A DNA stretch of 51,794 nt from an uncultured Eubacteriales bacterium (lineage in GTDB: Bacteria; Bacillota; Clostridia; Oscillospirales; Acutalibacteraceae): the NCBI GenBank assembly GCA_900316455.1, contig ONCX01000013.1:1-51794 (forward strand). Direction: 5' to 3'. Shown here piece after piece: positions 9,318 through 17,930 of the stretch. The position numbers were made by a program, and so were the translations under genes. The notes beneath the pieces are model-generated. The model had not been told where the DNA came from. It saw only the letters and a list, made by a program, of their open reading frames with translations, and did not search any database. Each line of letters opens with the position of its first letter. The stretch's first letter is position 1.

Positions 9318-10316
9318 ATGAAAATAAATGAAATAGCCGCTTTGGCGGGAGTGTCCTCCGCTGCGGTCAGCCGTTATCTGAACGGGGGAAGCATCAGCGA
9401 GGAAAAAAGACTGAAGATAAAAAAAATAATTGAAGAAACCGGCTATGTGCCGAACGTCGCGGCGCGTTCGCTCAGACAGCGCCGCAGCAACAGTATCGGC
9501 GTGATCGTTCCGAAAATCAATTCCGATTCGGTCAGCAACCTGCTTGAGGGAGTATCCTCGGTCCTGAGCAGGTCGGGATATCTGACTATATTCGGCAACG
9601 CCGGAAACGACAGGAAACAGGAGCTTGACTATCTGAGAATGATGCAGGAGGTGAAGCTTGCCGGAATTATTCTTATGGGGACCGTACTCACGCCAGCGCA
9701 TATAAAATTTTTTAATGAAAGCGAAACGCCTATCGTCGTCTGCGGACAGAACCACCCCTCCGTAAGCTGCATTTATCACGACGACCGCAGCGCTGCCCGT
9801 GAAATAGCGAGATACGTTATCGCAAAGGGACGGCGCAGGCTTGCTTACGTCGGATCGGTTGAGGATGATCTTAGCGTGGGACTCAACAGGCGGCTCGGAG
9901 TGGAGGACGCCATGCGCGAGGCTTCAATGAATCCGGAGGAGCTTGTCAGAACGCAGGTGTTGTTTACCGTTGACGAGGGCAGCAAGGGAATGAACGGGAT
10001 TCTTGACGGAGGATTTCAGCCCGACGGTGTTATATGCGCGACAGACACTCTTGCCGTTGGCGCGATGAAGGCTCTGATGGAACGGGGATTCCGGATTCCG
10101 GAGGACGTGAGCGTGGGAGGCATCGGCGGCGGACTGGCGGGAACAGTCATTTCTCCGGCGCTGACGACAGTGCGGCTGTTCCACCTCGAAAGCGGCGAAA
10201 AGGCAGCGGGACTGCTGCTTTCCATGATCAAATACAGTCTCACGCATTCCGGAGAGAAGCTTCCGCTGACTCACACCATGCTCGGATATACTCTTATAGA
10301 ACGCGATTCGGTTTAG
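9318..10316 (+). CDS. scrR: LacI-family transcriptional regulator, likely sucrose repressor
   Basis: The first 60 residues form the LacI DNA-binding unit: helix-turn-helix IAALAGVSSAAVSRYLNGG, then the hinge helix region VAARSLRQRRS. The rest is a periplasmic-binding-protein-like sensor domain (IGVIVPKI onward, and PDGVICATDTLAVGAMKALME). The length of 332 residues is typical. The upstream ribosome site is weak. Its position inside the sucrose island, and the two matching LacI-type palindromes ahead of both transcription units (6402 and 11250), point to local control by a sugar or sugar phosphate. That this protein binds those sites is inference; CcpA is the competing candidate. Confidence 0.87.
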   Translation: MKINEIAALAGVSSAAVSRYLNGGSISEEKRLKIKKIIEETGYVPNVAARSLRQRRSNSIGVIVPKINSDSVSNLLEGVSSVLSRSGYLTIFGNAGNDRKQELDYLRMMQEVKLAGIILMGTVLTPAHIKFFNESETPIVVCGQNHPSVSCIYHDDRSAAREIARYVIAKGRRRLAYVGSVEDDLSVGLNRRLGVEDAMREASMNPEELVRTQVLFTVDEGSKGMNGILDGGFQPDGVICATDTLAVGAMKALMERGFRIPEDVSVGGIGGGLAGTVISPALTTVRLFHLESGEKAAGLLLSMIKYSLTHSGEKLPLTHTMLGYTLIERDSV

Positions 10317-10335
10317 TACGAAAGGAAGTTAAGCC

Positions 10336-11163
10336 ATGAATGAAAAAATCATACTTCTGGATATCGACGGCACGCTGACCGAACCCGGGTATAATATTCC
10401 GCCCGCGTCGGCTCTTGACGCCATAAAGAAAGCGCAGTCCAACGGGCATAAGGTATTCCTTTGCACCGGAAGGAATTTAGCCATGCTCAGACCTCTTTTA
10501 CAATATAATTTCGACGGCTACGTTGCGAGCGCGGGCGGATATGTCGTCTGCGACGGGAACGTGGTGTTCGATCGTCCCATGAAGCCGGAGGTATTCCGGC
10601 TTGCCATGGACGTATTCGGGAGGAATCATGTGTTCCGCACGGTCGAATGTCTCAACGGAACCTACGGCGACAACGGACTTGAGGATTTGCTTGAGGGCGC
10701 GGACGAATTTTCAAATTCCGAGCTGCTCAGGTTCCGCCGCCAGCTCAGCGAAACTCTCAATATCCGGCCAATGAGCGAATACGACGGCGCTCCGGTTTAC
10801 AAGATTGTATTCATGTGTACGGAAAGAAGCCAGCTCGACGAGCCTTTGGAATTGCTCAAGGATTACTTTGTGTTCTGTGTGCAGAATCTTGAATCCTTAG
10901 GCTGTCTCAACGGAGAGGTGTTCGGTCTGGACTTCAACAAGGGCATAGGCATACGCCGTCTGTGCGATTATCTCGACAGGGACATTTCCGATACCATAGG
11001 CTTCGGCGACAGCATGAACGACAAGGAAATGTTCGACGCGGTCGGCTACAGCGTATGTATGGAAAACGGTCATCCCGAAATGAAGAAAATAGCCGACTAC
11101 GTATGCCCCTCTGTATCCGACGACGGTCTTTACAAGGCATTTGAAAAATTAGGATTGATTTGA
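10336..11163 (+). CDS. HAD-superfamily Cof-type sugar-phosphate phosphatase
   Basis: This is a subclass IIB (Cof/YbjI-like) HAD hydrolase. Motif I is LLDIDGTLTEPG with the nucleophile aspartate, motif II lies in FLCTGRN, and motif IV is GFGDSMNDKEMF; the alpha/beta cap lies between. These cytoplasmic enzymes remove phosphate from sugar phosphates and other small metabolites. AAAGGAAG at 10321-10328 supports the start, 20 bases after the regulator stop. In this operon it could dephosphorylate sucrose-6-phosphate or hexose phosphates, which would give the amylosucrase a substrate; that role is a guess from context only. Confidence 0.82.
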   Translation: MNEKIILLDIDGTLTEPGYNIPPASALDAIKKAQSNGHKVFLCTGRNLAMLRPLLQYNFDGYVASAGGYVVCDGNVVFDRPMKPEVFRLAMDVFGRNHVFRTVECLNGTYGDNGLEDLLEGADEFSNSELLRFRRQLSETLNIRPMSEYDGAPVYKIVFMCTERSQLDEPLELLKDYFVFCVQNLESLGCLNGEVFGLDFNKGIGIRRLCDYLDRDISDTIGFGDSMNDKEMFDAVGYSVCMENGHPEMKKIADYVCPSVSDDGLYKAFEKLGLI

Positions 11164-11226
11164 AACTCCTGAAAAATCAACTATAATTTTAAAATATGTT
11201 TGTAATTATTGTCAATTTACAACAAG

Positions 11227-11275
11227 AGCCGAAAGAGCTACAATATAATTGTAATCGATTTCAAGGTTTTCGGCT
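11227..11275. repeat. Inverted repeat flanking the PTS promoter and operator
   Basis: AGCCGAAA (11227-11234) and TTTCGGCT (11268-11275) are perfect complements enclosing the -10 box and operator. The pair could be a terminator stem for the upstream operon or an accessory regulatory structure. Confidence 0.5.
11244..11263 (+). promoter_or_regulatory. Promoter -10 box and operator of the sucrose PTS operon
   Basis: TATAAT (11244-11249) abuts TGTAATCGATTTCA (11250-11263), the exact reverse complement of the operator at 6402-6415. The overlap with the transcription start is typical of repression. TTTACA at 11216-11221 is too far (22 bases) for a normal -35, so the promoter may need activation or be naturally weak. 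Confidence 0.75.
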
Positions 11276-11311
11276 TTCTTGAAAATATTTTTTATTCAAA
11301 GGAGTGTTTTT

Positions 11312-13243
11312 ATGGACAACAGAAAATGCGCGCAGGAAATCTATGAGCTTGTCGGCAAACGCGAGAATCTTGTGTCAGCCGCACATTGCGCTACGAGACT
11401 TCGTCTCGTGACGAATGACAACAGCAAGGTCGATATGAAGAAGCTCGAGGAAGTTGAAGGCGTCAAGGGCGTATTCAGCTCCAACGGTCAGCTTCAGATA
11501 ATCATTGGAACCGGCGTTGTCAACAAGGTGTATGATGAATTCCTCTCGATCAGCGGCATGACAGCAGCCACCAAGGCCGACGTAAAAGCAGCTGCCGCCG
11601 CGAAGCAGCCTTTGCCGTTCCGCATGATCAAGGCGCTGGGCGACGTATTTGTGCCTATTCTTCCGGCAATCGTTGCCGCCGGTCTTATGATGGGTCTGCT
11701 TGAGGGCATGACAAAAATCTGGCCGGATATGGCGAACTCAGGCACGTATCAGATATTCCACCTCTTCAGCAACGCAGCGTTTGTATTCCTTCCGATACTT
11801 ATCGCTGTATCTGCCGCTCGTGTTTTCGGCGGAAACATCTTCCTCGGCGCGGTCATAGGCATGATAATGGTGCATACAGACCTTGTAAATGCGTGGAGCG
11901 TGGCGGGTATGCTCGAAAATGGCGAAAAAATCCCACAGGCTGTCGTATGGTTCGGTTTGTACAAGATCAACCTGACCGGCTATCAGGGACACGTTATTCC
12001 GGTAATAATCGCCGTATGGTTCATGTGCTTGCTCGAAAAGAAGCTGCATGAAAAGGTTCCCGAAATGATAGACCTGTTTGTCACCCCGCTTGTTACGGTT
12101 CTGGTGACAGGCTATCTCACTCTTACGATTTTTGGTCCCGTTTTCTCAACCCTTGAGGAATGGATCCTTATAGCGGTACAGTGGATCATCAAGATTCCGT
12201 ACGGTCTCGGAGCTGCCGTCGCTGGAGCTATTTATCCGCTGACGGTTGTCGCCGGCGTTCACCATATGTACAACACGGTTGAGGCGCGAATGCTCAGTAC
12301 GGGCAAGAATACCTGGATGCCAATAGCCTCCTCCGCAAACTTCGCACAGGGCGCGGCTTGCTTCGCCGTGGCGCTCAAGACAAAGAACCAGAAGTTCAAG
12401 AATCTTGCTCTTCCGTCCTCTCTCTCCGCTTTCCTCGGCATTACCGAGCCTGCTATTTTCGGTGTTAACCTCCGTCTTGTCAAGCCGCTTATCTGCGGAA
12501 TGATCGGCGGCGCGTGCGGCGCTGCAGTCGGAGCCATGCTTGGCATAGGCGCGACGGCATACGGCGTCACAGGACTCTTCGGATTCCTCACCTGCGCCGA
12601 TTTCATCTGGCAGTACGCTATCATGCTTGCCGTTTCGTTCGCCGTATCCTTTACGCTTTCATGGTTCCTGCATCACGACAAGACCGAAGAGGACGGCGAG
12701 GCAGCGGAAGAAGCGCCGGCTGCTCCCGAAATCACATGCGAAAGCGGCAAGGTTTACGCTCCCATCAAGGGCAATGTAATTCCGTCAGCGCAGATACCCG
12801 ATGAAACATTCGCGGCAGGAGTGCTTGGCGAAGGCATAGGTATAGAACCGGAGGAGGGCGTTGTATATGCGCCGTTCGACGGAGAGATATCCTCCACGAC
12901 CGACACAAAGCACGCTGTAGGAATTTCTTCACCCGACGGCATGGAGCTGCTTATCCACGTCGGCGTAAACACAGTCGCAATGGAAGGCGACGGATTCGAG
13001 CTTTTCTGCGCCGAGGGCGATAAGGTAAAGGCAGGTCAGAAGCTCATAACCTTCGATATCGACAAGATCAAGGCTGCAGGATATTCAACCACGACGGCGG
13101 TTCTTGTAACCAACAGCGACGACTACGCAGGTCTTGAAATCAAGGAGGGCGCTTGCGAGCCGCTCGACTGCGTAATTACGTTGCGTACAGATGAGCCTGC
13201 CGAAGAAGCAAAGACCGAAGAAGCAAAGACCGAAGAAGCATAA
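11312..13243 (+). CDS. scrA: Sucrose-type PTS transporter EIIBCA
   Basis: This permease imports and phosphorylates sucrose or a related disaccharide. Domains run in order: EIIB (about 1-85) with phosphocysteine Cys26 in AAHCATRLRL; EIIC (about 100-455), polytopic, with VAGVHHMYNTVEARM and ITEPAIFGVNLRLVKP; then EIIA (about 480-620) with predicted phosphohistidine His549 in LLIHVGVNTV and partner His534. ATG at 11312 is preceded by AAAGGAG at 11298-11304; the upstream TTG at 11279 lacks a site. The extreme C-terminus is a KTEEA tail coded by a 15-base tandem repeat (13201-13240). It heads the operon with HPr and EI. Sucrose specificity is inferred from EIIC similarity and neighbours. Confidence 0.88.
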   Translation: MDNRKCAQEIYELVGKRENLVSAAHCATRLRLVTNDNSKVDMKKLEEVEGVKGVFSSNGQLQIIIGTGVVNKVYDEFLSISGMTAATKADVKAAAAAKQPLPFRMIKALGDVFVPILPAIVAAGLMMGLLEGMTKIWPDMANSGTYQIFHLFSNAAFVFLPILIAVSAARVFGGNIFLGAVIGMIMVHTDLVNAWSVAGMLENGEKIPQAVVWFGLYKINLTGYQGHVIPVIIAVWFMCLLEKKLHEKVPEMIDLFVTPLVTVLVTGYLTLTIFGPVFSTLEEWILIAVQWIIKIPYGLGAAVAGAIYPLTVVAGVHHMYNTVEARMLSTGKNTWMPIASSANFAQGAACFAVALKTKNQKFKNLALPSSLSAFLGITEPAIFGVNLRLVKPLICGMIGGACGAAVGAMLGIGATAYGVTGLFGFLTCADFIWQYAIMLAVSFAVSFTLSWFLHHDKTEEDGEAAEEAPAAPEITCESGKVYAPIKGNVIPSAQIPDETFAAGVLGEGIGIEPEEGVVYAPFDGEISSTTDTKHAVGISSPDGMELLIHVGVNTVAMEGDGFELFCAEGDKVKAGQKLITFDIDKIKAAGYSTTTAVLVTNSDDYAGLEIKEGACEPLDCVITLRTDEPAEEAKTEEAKTEEA

Positions 13244-13277
13244 ATTGTAAAAGTAAATTCAAAGGAGAAAAAGCATT

Positions 13278-13535
13278 ATGAAACATTTTTCTTACACCAT
13301 TACCGATCCCGTAGGTATCCACGCACGTCCGGCAGGCATCATCGTGAGGGCTGTCAAGCCGTTTGCGAGCAGCTTCACCATCACCAAGGGCGATAAGTCT
13401 GTTAACCTTAAAAAGCTCATGGCACTGATGGGAATGGGTATCAAGTGCGGTGACACTGTAGATATCAAAGTCGAAGGTCCCGACGAGGACGCCGCGGCAG
13501 AGGCACTCGAGAAGCTCTTTAAAGAGAACCTTTAA
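13278..13535 (+). CDS. ptsH: HPr phosphocarrier protein, Lys46 variant
   Basis: HPr passes phosphate from EI to the EIIA domain. Its 85 residues align without gaps to the Bacillus HPr, with the active His15 in VGIHARPAG. The regulatory site differs: the usual Ser46 is Lys (VNLKKLMALMG), and residue 52 is Gly instead of Ser, so HPr kinase/phosphorylase should not be able to modify it. AAAGGAG at 13260-13266 supports the start. It lies between scrA and the EI gene, so it is probably a dedicated carrier for this system, with a general HPr encoded elsewhere. Confidence 0.92.
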   Translation: MKHFSYTITDPVGIHARPAGIIVRAVKPFASSFTITKGDKSVNLKKLMALMGMGIKCGDTVDIKVEGPDEDAAAEALEKLFKENL

Positions 13536-13568
13536 TGAGAACCTCTGAAAAAAGGAGGTCAGGATATA

Positions 13569-15330
13569 ATGATAGTTGCGACCGGCAAGTCGATTCTCAA
13601 GGGAATCGCCATCGGTAAAATCAGATTTTTAGCAAAAAAGCAGGCGGAGATCAAGGATACCGCAGCCGATCCCGCCGTTGAAATGAAGCGTTATGAGGAT
13701 GCAAAGGCGCTGGCGACAGAGCAGCTTCAGGGGCTTTACGACAAGGCGGTTGTTGAAGCGGGCGAAGATCACGCCGCTATATTTGAGATTCACATGATGA
13801 TGCTGGACGACGACGACTACAATGAATCCATTGCTGAAATCATCAAATCTCAGGGCAAGTCAGCCGAATACGCCGTCAAGACAACGGGAGACAATTTTGC
13901 CGAGACCTTCGCCTCCATGGACGACGAATATATGAAAGCCCGCGCTGCCGACGTAAGGGATATATCCACCCGCGTTGTCAATATTCTGACCGGCGCGGAT
14001 ATCGGTCCGGCTGACAGCGACGAGCCGTTCATCATTGTCGCGGAGGATCTTGCACCGTCGGAGACGGTTCAGCTCGACAAGAGCAAGCTGCTTGGCTTCG
14101 TCACCCGTCTGGGCAGCACGAACAGCCATACGGCAATCCTCGCCCGAAATATGAATATTCCAGCCCTTATCGGCACGGAAATCAACGAGGAATAACTGCA
14201 TTTACATTGACCCGACAGACGAGCTTCTCAAGACTCTCGACGAAAAGCGCGTTTACGATCTGCAGCAACGCGCATTGCTTCAGGATCTCAAGAAGAAGCC
14301 GAATATAACGCTTGACGGCAGGGAGATAAATGTGTACGCCAATATAGGCAACGTTTCCGACGTGGGAATGGTGCTTCAGAATGACGCCGGCGGCATAGGA
14401 CTCTTCCGTTCCGAATTCATCTATCTGCATTCCGCCACATTCCCGACAGAGGACGAGCAGTTTGCGATTTACAAGCGAGTCGCCGAGATGATGGGCGGCA
14501 AGAAGGTCATTATCCGCACGCTTGACATAGGCGCGGATAAGCAGGCTGATTATTTCAATCTGCCCAAGGAGGAAAATCCCGCGCTTGGCTACCGCGCAAT
14601 CCGCATATGCCTCATGCAGCGCGAAATTTTCAAGACACAGATAAGAGCCATTCTGCGTGCCGCCGCGTTCGGAAAGGTGAGCATTATGTTCCCGATGATT
14701 ATTTCCGTGCGCGAGGTCAAGGACGCTAAGGAAATTCTCGAACAGTGCCGCAAGGAGCTTATAGCCGAGGGCAAGAAGACCGGCGAGGTTGAAATCGGCA
14801 TAATGATAGAAACGCCAGCCGCAGTCATGCTCGCTGACGAGCTTGCGGAGGAAGTGGAATTCTTCTCTATCGGCACAAACGACCTGACGCAGTACACGCT
14901 GGCGATTGACCGTCAGAATCCCAAGCTCGACCCGTTCTATGATTCACACCATCCCGCAGTGCTTCGCATGATCGAAAAAACCGTGCAGGCAGGTCACAGA
15001 CACAACTGCTGGGTGGGAATCTGCGGCGAGCTGGGCGCGGATACGTCGCTTACGGAGACATTCCTGCGTATGGGTCTGGACGAGTTGAGCGTAAATCCGG
15101 GCAGCGTTCTTGGGCTGAGAAAGGTCATTCGCAGTCTGGATCTCGGCACAGGCAAAGCAAAGGAAAGCGATCCCCCCGTCCAAGTCCCGAATGAGGAACC
15201 GGAGGCAGTGCCGGTTGAAGCTCCGGTTGAAGCGCCGGCAGCACCGCCTGCGGAAAAGCCCAAGGAGGAAGCCGAAAGCCAGACCAAAAAGACGAGGTTT
15301 TCATTCTTCGGCAAAGGCAAAAACAAGTAA
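13569..15330 (+). pseudogene. ptsI: PTS Enzyme I gene, interrupted by a frameshifting internal deletion
   Basis: Enzyme I takes phosphate from PEP and gives it to HPr. The first part (13569-14195) has the N-terminal helical domain and the active His187 in GSTNSHTAILA. It stops soon after IPALIGTEINEE. The second part continues in the next frame from about CIYIDPTDE (near 14197) through the PEP-binding barrel (GIGLFRSEF, RTLDIGADK, GTNDLTQYTLAIDR, catalytic Cys in GICGELGAD). About 14 residues of the swivel domain are missing at the junction, equal to a loss of roughly 41 bases. A proline/glutamate-rich tail of about 65 residues ends the protein. AAAGGAGGTC at 13551-13560 is a strong ribosome site, partly able to pair with ACCTC at 13541. 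A sequencing or assembly error is possible. Confidence 0.85.
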
Positions 15331-15394
15331 AAAGAACTGATGCAAACATCGGTGGCGTCAGCGTAAATCAAAGCCTGAACAGGCTATTAACCAA

Positions 15395-15429
15395 AACAAA
15401 ACCGGCAGGCTCTTTCTGTCGGTTTTGTT
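15395..15429 (+). terminator. Strong hairpin terminator after the PTS operon
   Basis: Two 14-base arms (15395-15408 and 15416-15429) pair almost perfectly around a 7-base loop; the 3' arm contains the T-run. It lies between the EI gene and the acylphosphatase gene. Confidence 0.85.
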
Positions 15430-15452
15430 GTTAAAAAGGAATAATTACGTAA

Positions 15453-15740
15453 ATGTCTGACAATAAAGAAATTATCAGAAAACGCGTTTGCTTCTACGGC
15501 AGAGTGCAGTCGGTAGGCTTCCGGTACAAGGCGCTCTGCGCCGCAAGGTGGGTTAAAGCGACAGGCTGGGTAAGGAATGAATTAAACGGCTCGGTGACTA
15601 TGGAGATTCAGGGAACCGAACGGCAGGTAAACGACGTTATAGCTGAAATAGACAGTGATAAATATATACGAATCGAGCGAATGGAAACCGTTTGGCTTGA
15701 TCCCGTTCCTGACGAAAGGGACTTCAGGGTAAGGCGGTAA
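15453..15740 (+). CDS. acyP: Acylphosphatase
   Basis: Acylphosphatases hydrolyse carboxyl-phosphate bonds such as in acetyl phosphate or 1,3-bisphosphoglycerate. The 95-residue size, the phosphate loop GRVQSVGFRY with the catalytic arginine, and GWVRNELNGSV with the catalytic asparagine fit the family. It is cytoplasmic. AAAAAGGA lies upstream of the ATG. The gene sits just after the hairpin terminator at 15395 and 69 bases before the GH32 gene, so it may depend on read-through or a promoter that is not recognisable. A link with sucrose use is not evident; the gene may be a passenger. Confidence 0.92.
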   Translation: MSDNKEIIRKRVCFYGRVQSVGFRYKALCAARWVKATGWVRNELNGSVTMEIQGTERQVNDVIAEIDSDKYIRIERMETVWLDPVPDERDFRVRR

Positions 15741-15809
15741 CGCCGCCGTCATTCAGGATATTTAATTCAAAATCATTTCATAATGATAATTACTGGGAGG
15801 AATCAGGAC

Positions 15810-17273
15810 GTGAAAACATGGACGAAGGAAGAACGCTACCGCGTGTTGAAAAGCGCCGACGAGATACGTCCGCTGCATGAGAGCATAGTAAAGTCGGATT
15901 ATCGCCAGCACTACCATATTCAAAGCGTCACGGGACTGCTCAATGACCCGAACGGATTTGTTTTTCACGACGGAGTATGGCATCTGTTCTATCAGTGGTG
16001 TCCGTGGGGCGCGGTACACGGGCTGAAATACTGGTATCACACAATTTCAGAGGATTTAGTCAGATGGAAAAACGCCGGAGTATGTATCCGTCCGGACACC
16101 GAATATGACAATAAGGGCGCGTATTCCGGTTCGGCGCTTCCGACAGGCGACAATCTTTATTTGTATTACACCGGGAATCACCGTGACGACGACTGGACGC
16201 GCAGACCCTATACATGCCTTGTAGATCTGAAGGATAACGGAACCGTTCTCAAGCTCCCGCCGCTTTTCGGTATGAATGAAGGCTATACCGAGCATCAGCG
16301 CGATCCCAAGATAATTTACAATGAGAAAAACGGCAGATATTATATTATTTTAGGTGCGCAGACTTTGGACAAAAAGGGCTGCTGCATTATTTACAGCTCT
16401 GATTCTCCGACGGAAAACTGGAGCTTCGCGGGTCAGCTGAATGTGCCGGACTTTGAGGATTTCGGTGATATGTGGGAATGTCCCTCAATCGAAAGCATAA
16501 GCGGTTATGACGTGCTTTTATTCTGCCCGCAGCACCTCACTCTGCCCGACAGGGGCGGTTCGGTTCACCACAGCGGCTATCTTCTGGGGCATATGGATTG
16601 GGATACGCTTACATTTACTCCGGACAACACACGATTTCATGTGCTGGACTTTGGCTTTGATTCATACGCGGCTGAGTGCGCGGCAAATCCCAATGACAAA
16701 AACAAGGCTACACTTGTGGCGTGGATGGGTTTGCCGGACGCTTCATATCCAACCGACGAGGAGGAATGGTCGGGCTGCCTGACGCTTCCCCGTGAGCTGA
16801 GAGTACGGGATCACCGCCTGATTCAGCAGCCGCTCGATGAACTACGCGCACTTCGCGGCAAAAAGATAGATCTCGAATCAACCGATATCCTGCCGCGTGT
16901 ATGCGAACTGGAGCTTATCAGCAGGGGAGGAAATCTGACGCTGCGTCTTTTCTCGAAATCCGACCGAACAGGCGGACTGACAATTGCCTATGACGACAGC
17001 GCCAAGGAAATCACCGTGGACCGTTCGGGAATGAAACGCCTTTTCAATACGGAACAGGGTCAGCAGCGGACGCGTCCTCTGCCAAAGGGACTTTTCCATC
17101 TCAGGGTTTTCGTAGACCGCAGCTCGGTTGAAATATTTGTAAACGACGGCGACGCGGTATTTTCATCGCGCATATTCCCGACTGCCGAAGAGGACAGGAT
17201 GTTTATTGAGGGCGACGCGTCGGTTCATTTGTGGGAATTAAGCCGTGCGGTAGAGGAAAGCTTTGTTGTATAG
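15810..17273 (+). CDS. scrB: GH32 sucrose-6-phosphate hydrolase (invertase)
   Basis: The enzyme cuts sucrose-6-phosphate to glucose-6-phosphate and fructose. The five-blade propeller motifs are present: nucleophile Asp46 in LLNDPNGF, Asp165 in QRDPK and acid/base Glu223 in MWECPS; a C-terminal beta-sandwich follows (LRVFVDRSSVEIFVNDG). There is no signal peptide, which fits an intracellular PTS-linked role. GTG at 15810 is chosen because GGGAGG (15795-15800) lies 9 bases upstream; the in-frame ATG at 15783 precedes that site. With scrA and scrK it completes the standard PTS route. A fructan or sucrose hydrolase acting on free sugar is the alternative. Confidence 0.92.
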   Translation: MKTWTKEERYRVLKSADEIRPLHESIVKSDYRQHYHIQSVTGLLNDPNGFVFHDGVWHLFYQWCPWGAVHGLKYWYHTISEDLVRWKNAGVCIRPDTEYDNKGAYSGSALPTGDNLYLYYTGNHRDDDWTRRPYTCLVDLKDNGTVLKLPPLFGMNEGYTEHQRDPKIIYNEKNGRYYIILGAQTLDKKGCCIIYSSDSPTENWSFAGQLNVPDFEDFGDMWECPSIESISGYDVLLFCPQHLTLPDRGGSVHHSGYLLGHMDWDTLTFTPDNTRFHVLDFGFDSYAAECAANPNDKNKATLVAWMGLPDASYPTDEEEWSGCLTLPRELRVRDHRLIQQPLDELRALRGKKIDLESTDILPRVCELELISRGGNLTLRLFSKSDRTGGLTIAYDDSAKEITVDRSGMKRLFNTEQGQQRTRPLPKGLFHLRVFVDRSSVEIFVNDGDAVFSSRIFPTAEEDRMFIEGDASVHLWELSRAVEESFVV

Positions 17274-17294
17274 TATTTTGAAAAGGAATTCTGT

Positions 17295-17927
17295 ATGAAA
17301 AATAAAGGAATTATTTTTGACCTTGACGGCACTCTATGGAGCACTTCCGCGCAGATAGTGCCGGTGTGGAATCAAGTGCTTGACGGAATGGGACTTACTC
17401 CGGTCACAATGGCTCAGATGAATTCATTCATGGGAAAGACGCCGGACATGATTGCGTCGATGATGCTTCCGGATATGCCGCACAGCGACGCGATGCGAGT
17501 GTTTGCGGAATGCGTGGCTGAGGAGGACAGATTTCTCGCCTCGCACGGCGGTACGCTGTATGAGGGTGTGAAGTCAACGCTGTCAGCGCTTGGGAAAAAA
17601 TATTTTCTTGCTGTGGTGAGCAACTGCGGAACGGGATATCTTGACATTTTTCTTGATTACCACAAGATGAGAGAGGTCTTTGACGATTGGGAAACCTTTG
17701 GCGGCACGGGCATGCAAAAGGCGGAGAACATAAGGCTGGTTGTCCAAAGGAACGGGCTGGAATCCGCCGTGTATGTGGGAGACACTGAGCTTGACAAACA
17801 ATCAGCAGAGGAAGCAGACGTTGCTTTCATATGGGCAAAGTACGGCTTCGGAAATAATCTTTCCGCAAAATATTCCATAGGCTCGATAACTGAATTGCCT
17901 GCTGTTGCTGAGATTTTATTAGCATAA
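17295..17927 (+). CDS. HAD-superfamily hydrolase, phosphoglycolate phosphatase/beta-phosphoglucomutase type
   Basis: This is a subclass I HAD protein. Motif I is IIFDLDGTLWST, with both aspartates. A helical cap follows, and motif II is in LAVVSNCGTGYLD. Motif III lysine lies in GGTGMQKAENI, and motif IV is VYVGDTELDKQSA. Members dephosphorylate small phosphorylated metabolites in the cytoplasm; the substrate cannot be read from the sequence. It starts 21 bases after the GH32 stop with AAAAGGAATT upstream, so it is probably in the same operon, which ends at the terminator behind it. Confidence 0.85.
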   Translation: MKNKGIIFDLDGTLWSTSAQIVPVWNQVLDGMGLTPVTMAQMNSFMGKTPDMIASMMLPDMPHSDAMRVFAECVAEEDRFLASHGGTLYEGVKSTLSALGKKYFLAVVSNCGTGYLDIFLDYHKMREVFDDWETFGGTGMQKAENIRLVVQRNGLESAVYVGDTELDKQSAEEADVAFIWAKYGFGNNLSAKYSIGSITELPAVAEILLA

Positions 17928-17930
17928 GGA

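Noticed and set aside
13569-15330. Programmed ribosomal frameshift in ptsI
   Set aside because: No slippery heptamer at the junction, and family residues are missing, which a frameshift alone would not explain.
15375-15385. CTGAACAGGCT here and at 39883-39893 as further transposon ends
   Set aside because: Only the 11-base core matches, without partner repeats or flanking similarity; at 15372 it is simply part of a small palindrome. Chance or old relics.
15783-15809. ATG at 15783 as the start of the GH32 gene
   Set aside because: The clear GGGAGG lies downstream of it and is well spaced to the GTG at 15810.
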